DNA of 64,000 nucleotides from assembly GCA_027364735.1 (NCBI GenBank), contig DAHXOT010000045.1, positions 1 through 64,000 on the forward strand. Reading direction: 5' to 3'. The notes under the pieces were generated by a model. That model did not search any database. It was not told the DNA's origin and saw only the letters and a list, made by a program, of their open reading frames with translations. The DNA is from Hydrotalea sp. (lineage in GTDB: Bacteria > Bacteroidota > Bacteroidia > Chitinophagales > Chitinophagaceae). The position numbers and the translations under genes are program-made. Positions within the stretch are counted from its first letter, which is position 1. Each line of letters begins with the position of its first letter. Positions 62,234 through 64,000 of this stretch are shown piece by piece.

Positions 62234-64000
62234 ATGCAAAAGAAACTTTTTTTGTTAGATGCCTTTGCTCTAATTTTTAGAGCTTATTATGCATTAATTA
62301 AAAATCCAAGAATTACTTCTTCCGGAAAAAATACCAATGCTCAATTTGGGTTTACCAATACCTTATTCGAGTTAATTAATAAAGAAAAACCAACTCATTT
62401 AGCCGTTTGCTTCGATGTTGCTGGTCCAACCGAACGGCATACCGATTTTGCAGATTACAAAGCCAATCGCCAAGAAGCACCTGAAGATTTATTAGCCGCC
62501 ATTCCTGATATTAAAAGAATTATCGAGGGTTTCAATATTCCTGTTATTGGTGCCGAAGGTTTTGAAGCCGATGACGTAATAGGTACATTAGCTTGGCAAG
62601 CCCATGATGCAGGTTATGAAGTTTTTATGGTAACGCCCGATAAAGACTATGGTCAGCTCGTTCGAGAGGGTATTTATATTTATAAACCCGCTTATCAGGG
62701 TGGTGATGTTGAAATAATGGGACCAAAAGAAGTTTGTGAAAAATGGAATATCGAAAACGTTAATCAGGTAATTGATATTTTAGGTTTAATGGGCGATGTG
62801 GTAGATAATATTCCGGGAATTGCCGGCGTTGGCGAAAAAACTGCAGCCAAACTATTGAAAGAGTTTGGCTCATTAGAAAATGTTTTGGCCAATGCAACAA
62901 CCATAAAAGGAGTTTTGGGAGAAAAAATAAGAGCCGGAAAAGAGAATGCTATTTTAAGCAAAAAGTTGGCAACAATTATAACTGCTGTTCCCGTAAGTTT
63001 TCATGAGGAAAGTTTTAAATTAAAAGAATGGAACAAAGAATCGCTCGAAAAAGTTTTTTCTGAATTAGAGTTTAAAACATTAGGGAACCGCATTCTTGGA
63101 GAATCTTTTAATATGCCTCTACGGTTTACTTCTGGTAAAAATATACAAACCGATCTTTTTGGAAATATTATATTGCCCGATACGGGTAACAAAAAACCGG
63201 AAGATAATAAAGGCATAAACGAGCCTTTCGCCGATTCTTCTACTATACATAATATATCCACTGTACAACACCAATATTATTTAACATTAGGAGAAGAAAA
63301 AATAACCGCTTTGTATGATCTTCTCAAAAACCACAAAGAAATTTGTTTCGATACAGAAACAACCGGTTTAGACGCCAATCGAGCAGATTTGGTTGGATTA
63401 AGTTTTGCCGTTGTTCCTCACGAAGCATATTATGTTCCTCTTCCACCCAATAAAACAGAAACCTTACAAATACTCAGCTTTTTTAAACCTCTTTTTGACG
63501 ATGAAACAATTACATGGATTGGTCAAAATATTAAATTCGATCTTCTGATCTTAAAATCATACGATTACGACCTTAAAGGAAATATTTATGATACCATGTT
63601 GGCGCATTATGTAATTGAACCCGAAGGAAAAAGAAGCATGGATTTATTAAGCACACAATACTTGCAATATCAACCTATTTCAATTGAAGAACTAATAGGC
63701 AAAAAGGGTAAAACACAGGGCAACATGCGTGATGTTGATATTGAAAAAATAAAAGAATATGCTGCAGAAGATGCCGATATAACTTTACAACTTAAACACG
63801 TATTACACCCTCTATTAAAAGAAAAAGAGGTTGAAAAGGTATTTTATGAAATTGAAAATCCTTTGGCCAAAGTGCTTACGGATATGGAATATGAAGGTGT
63901 TAAAATTGACGAAGCCTTTTTAAAAGCTTACAGCAAAATTTTAGACCAAGATGCTAAAACAGCAGAAGCCTTAGTGTATAAAGAAGCCGGTGTTCGATTT
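62234..64000 (+). CDS. polA: DNA polymerase I, N-terminal 589 codons (cut by the window end)
   Basis: Start ATG at 62234. The visible part has the 5'-3' exonuclease/FEN domain (about 1-290: LLDAFALIFRAYYALI, FEADDVIGTLAWQA, TPDKDYGQLV, DNIPGIAGVGEKTAAKLL) and the 3'-5' proofreading domain (about 345-530), whose ExoI motif FDTETTGLDAN keeps Asp-Glu and whose YAAEDADITLQL keeps ExoIII. The polymerase domain begins with ENPLAKVLTDMEYEGVKID and runs out of the window. A weak -7-like box TATCTTAG lies just upstream. Confidence 0.96.
   Translation, partial: MQKKLFLLDAFALIFRAYYALIKNPRITSSGKNTNAQFGFTNTLFELINKEKPTHLAVCFDVAGPTERHTDFADYKANRQEAPEDLLAAIPDIKRIIEGFNIPVIGAEGFEADDVIGTLAWQAHDAGYEVFMVTPDKDYGQLVREGIYIYKPAYQGGDVEIMGPKEVCEKWNIENVNQVIDILGLMGDVVDNIPGIAGVGEKTAAKLLKEFGSLENVLANATTIKGVLGEKIRAGKENAILSKKLATIITAVPVSFHEESFKLKEWNKESLEKVFSELEFKTLGNRILGESFNMPLRFTSGKNIQTDLFGNIILPDTGNKKPEDNKGINEPFADSSTIHNISTVQHQYYLTLGEEKITALYDLLKNHKEICFDTETTGLDANRADLVGLSFAVVPHEAYYVPLPPNKTETLQILSFFKPLFDDETITWIGQNIKFDLLILKSYDYDLKGNIYDTMLAHYVIEPEGKRSMDLLSTQYLQYQPISIEELIGKKGKTQGNMRDVDIEKIKEYAAEDADITLQLKHVLHPLLKEKEVEKVFYEIENPLAKVLTDMEYEGVKIDEAFLKAYSKILDQDAKTAEALVYKEAGVRF

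Noticed and set aside
1-64000. CRISPR arrays, insertion sequences, phage or toxin-antitoxin modules
   Set aside because: No regular repeat-spacer units, transposase or integrase motifs, or terminal inverted repeats were seen on either strand.

Overview
The window reads as a piece of a low-GC, AT-rich chromosome from the phylum Bacteroidota, most probably a Chitinophagaceae-like member (the family is inference). Evidence: several upstream regions carry the Bacteroidota -7 promoter box TAnnTTTG instead of sigma-70 boxes; there is a secreted protein with a type IX secretion C-terminal sorting domain; Rho has a long hydrophilic insert; many lipoproteins and Sec signal peptides are present; and gene sets such as pxpBCA plus a YcsG-like transporter or pnuC plus a NadR-like kinase are arranged as in that phylum. 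There are no rRNAs, insertion sequences, phage genes or CRISPR arrays. Most of the window is core chromosome.

Layout. 1-3.6 kb: partial tRNA-Phe, asnS, and rho facing right, with a strong terminator. 3.6-9.6 kb (minus): an S9 peptidase, a degenerate NRAMP-fold transporter with a TTG start, and pxpA, pxpC, pxpB (5-oxoproline use). 9.7-13.7 kb: a secreted GH5-type protein that lacks both catalytic glutamates, tRNA-Lys, an esterase, murA with Asp in place of the fosfomycin-target Cys, and a 29-codon membrane-peptide gene with its own terminator. 14.0-18.8 kb (minus): leuC-leuD-cimA-leuB, where the synthase resembles Leptospira citramalate synthase, so the cluster can feed both isoleucine and leucine synthesis. 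19-24.7 kb (minus): a sugar porter, a KdnB-like dehydrogenase, a GH32 fructan hydrolase, kdsB and a sterol-desaturase-family protein. 24.7-30.3 kb (minus): a TetR-controlled export operon (TolC, HlyD, two ABC-2 permeases) with no ATPase gene and with a perfect 30-bp operator.

30.3-38.4 kb: dnaN, then recX, an omega-amidase-like hydrolase and nagA on the plus strand, then an IMPase-thiL-S41 peptidase operon and an aldo/keto reductase on the minus strand. 38.4-42.8 kb (plus): a GT2-Rossmann fusion, a GH3 (acyl-amido synthetase) protein, a LysE-type exporter and mtgA. 42.8-44.6 kb (minus): nicotinamide riboside uptake (pnuC, an unknown membrane protein, a NadR-like kinase whose only usable start appears to be CTG). 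44.7-50.1 kb: osmC, a 51-aa membrane protein, nfu, pcrA/uvrD, phnA and a lipoprotein cyclophilin. 50.1-54.6 kb: a helical-repeat protein, an intergenic region holding a probable small RNA with repeated motifs and a terminator, tRNA-Gln, an acyltransferase, an OmpA lipoprotein, nadD and feoA. 54.6-64 kb (plus): ybeY, a CAP-domain protein, mnmG, two linked amidohydrolase genes (the second frameshifted) and the first 589 codons of polA. Two identical 15/16 matches to the ParB site parS flank the CAP gene just before mnmG, which suggests an origin-proximal or chromosome-segregation region.

The most unusual items are the inactive-looking secreted GH5 protein, the candidate small RNA at 51.7-52.0 kb, the two micro-membrane-protein genes, the parS pair, two promoters placed so close to ATG that leaderless mRNAs are predicted, and the amidohydrolase pair in which only one of three domains keeps its metal motif.
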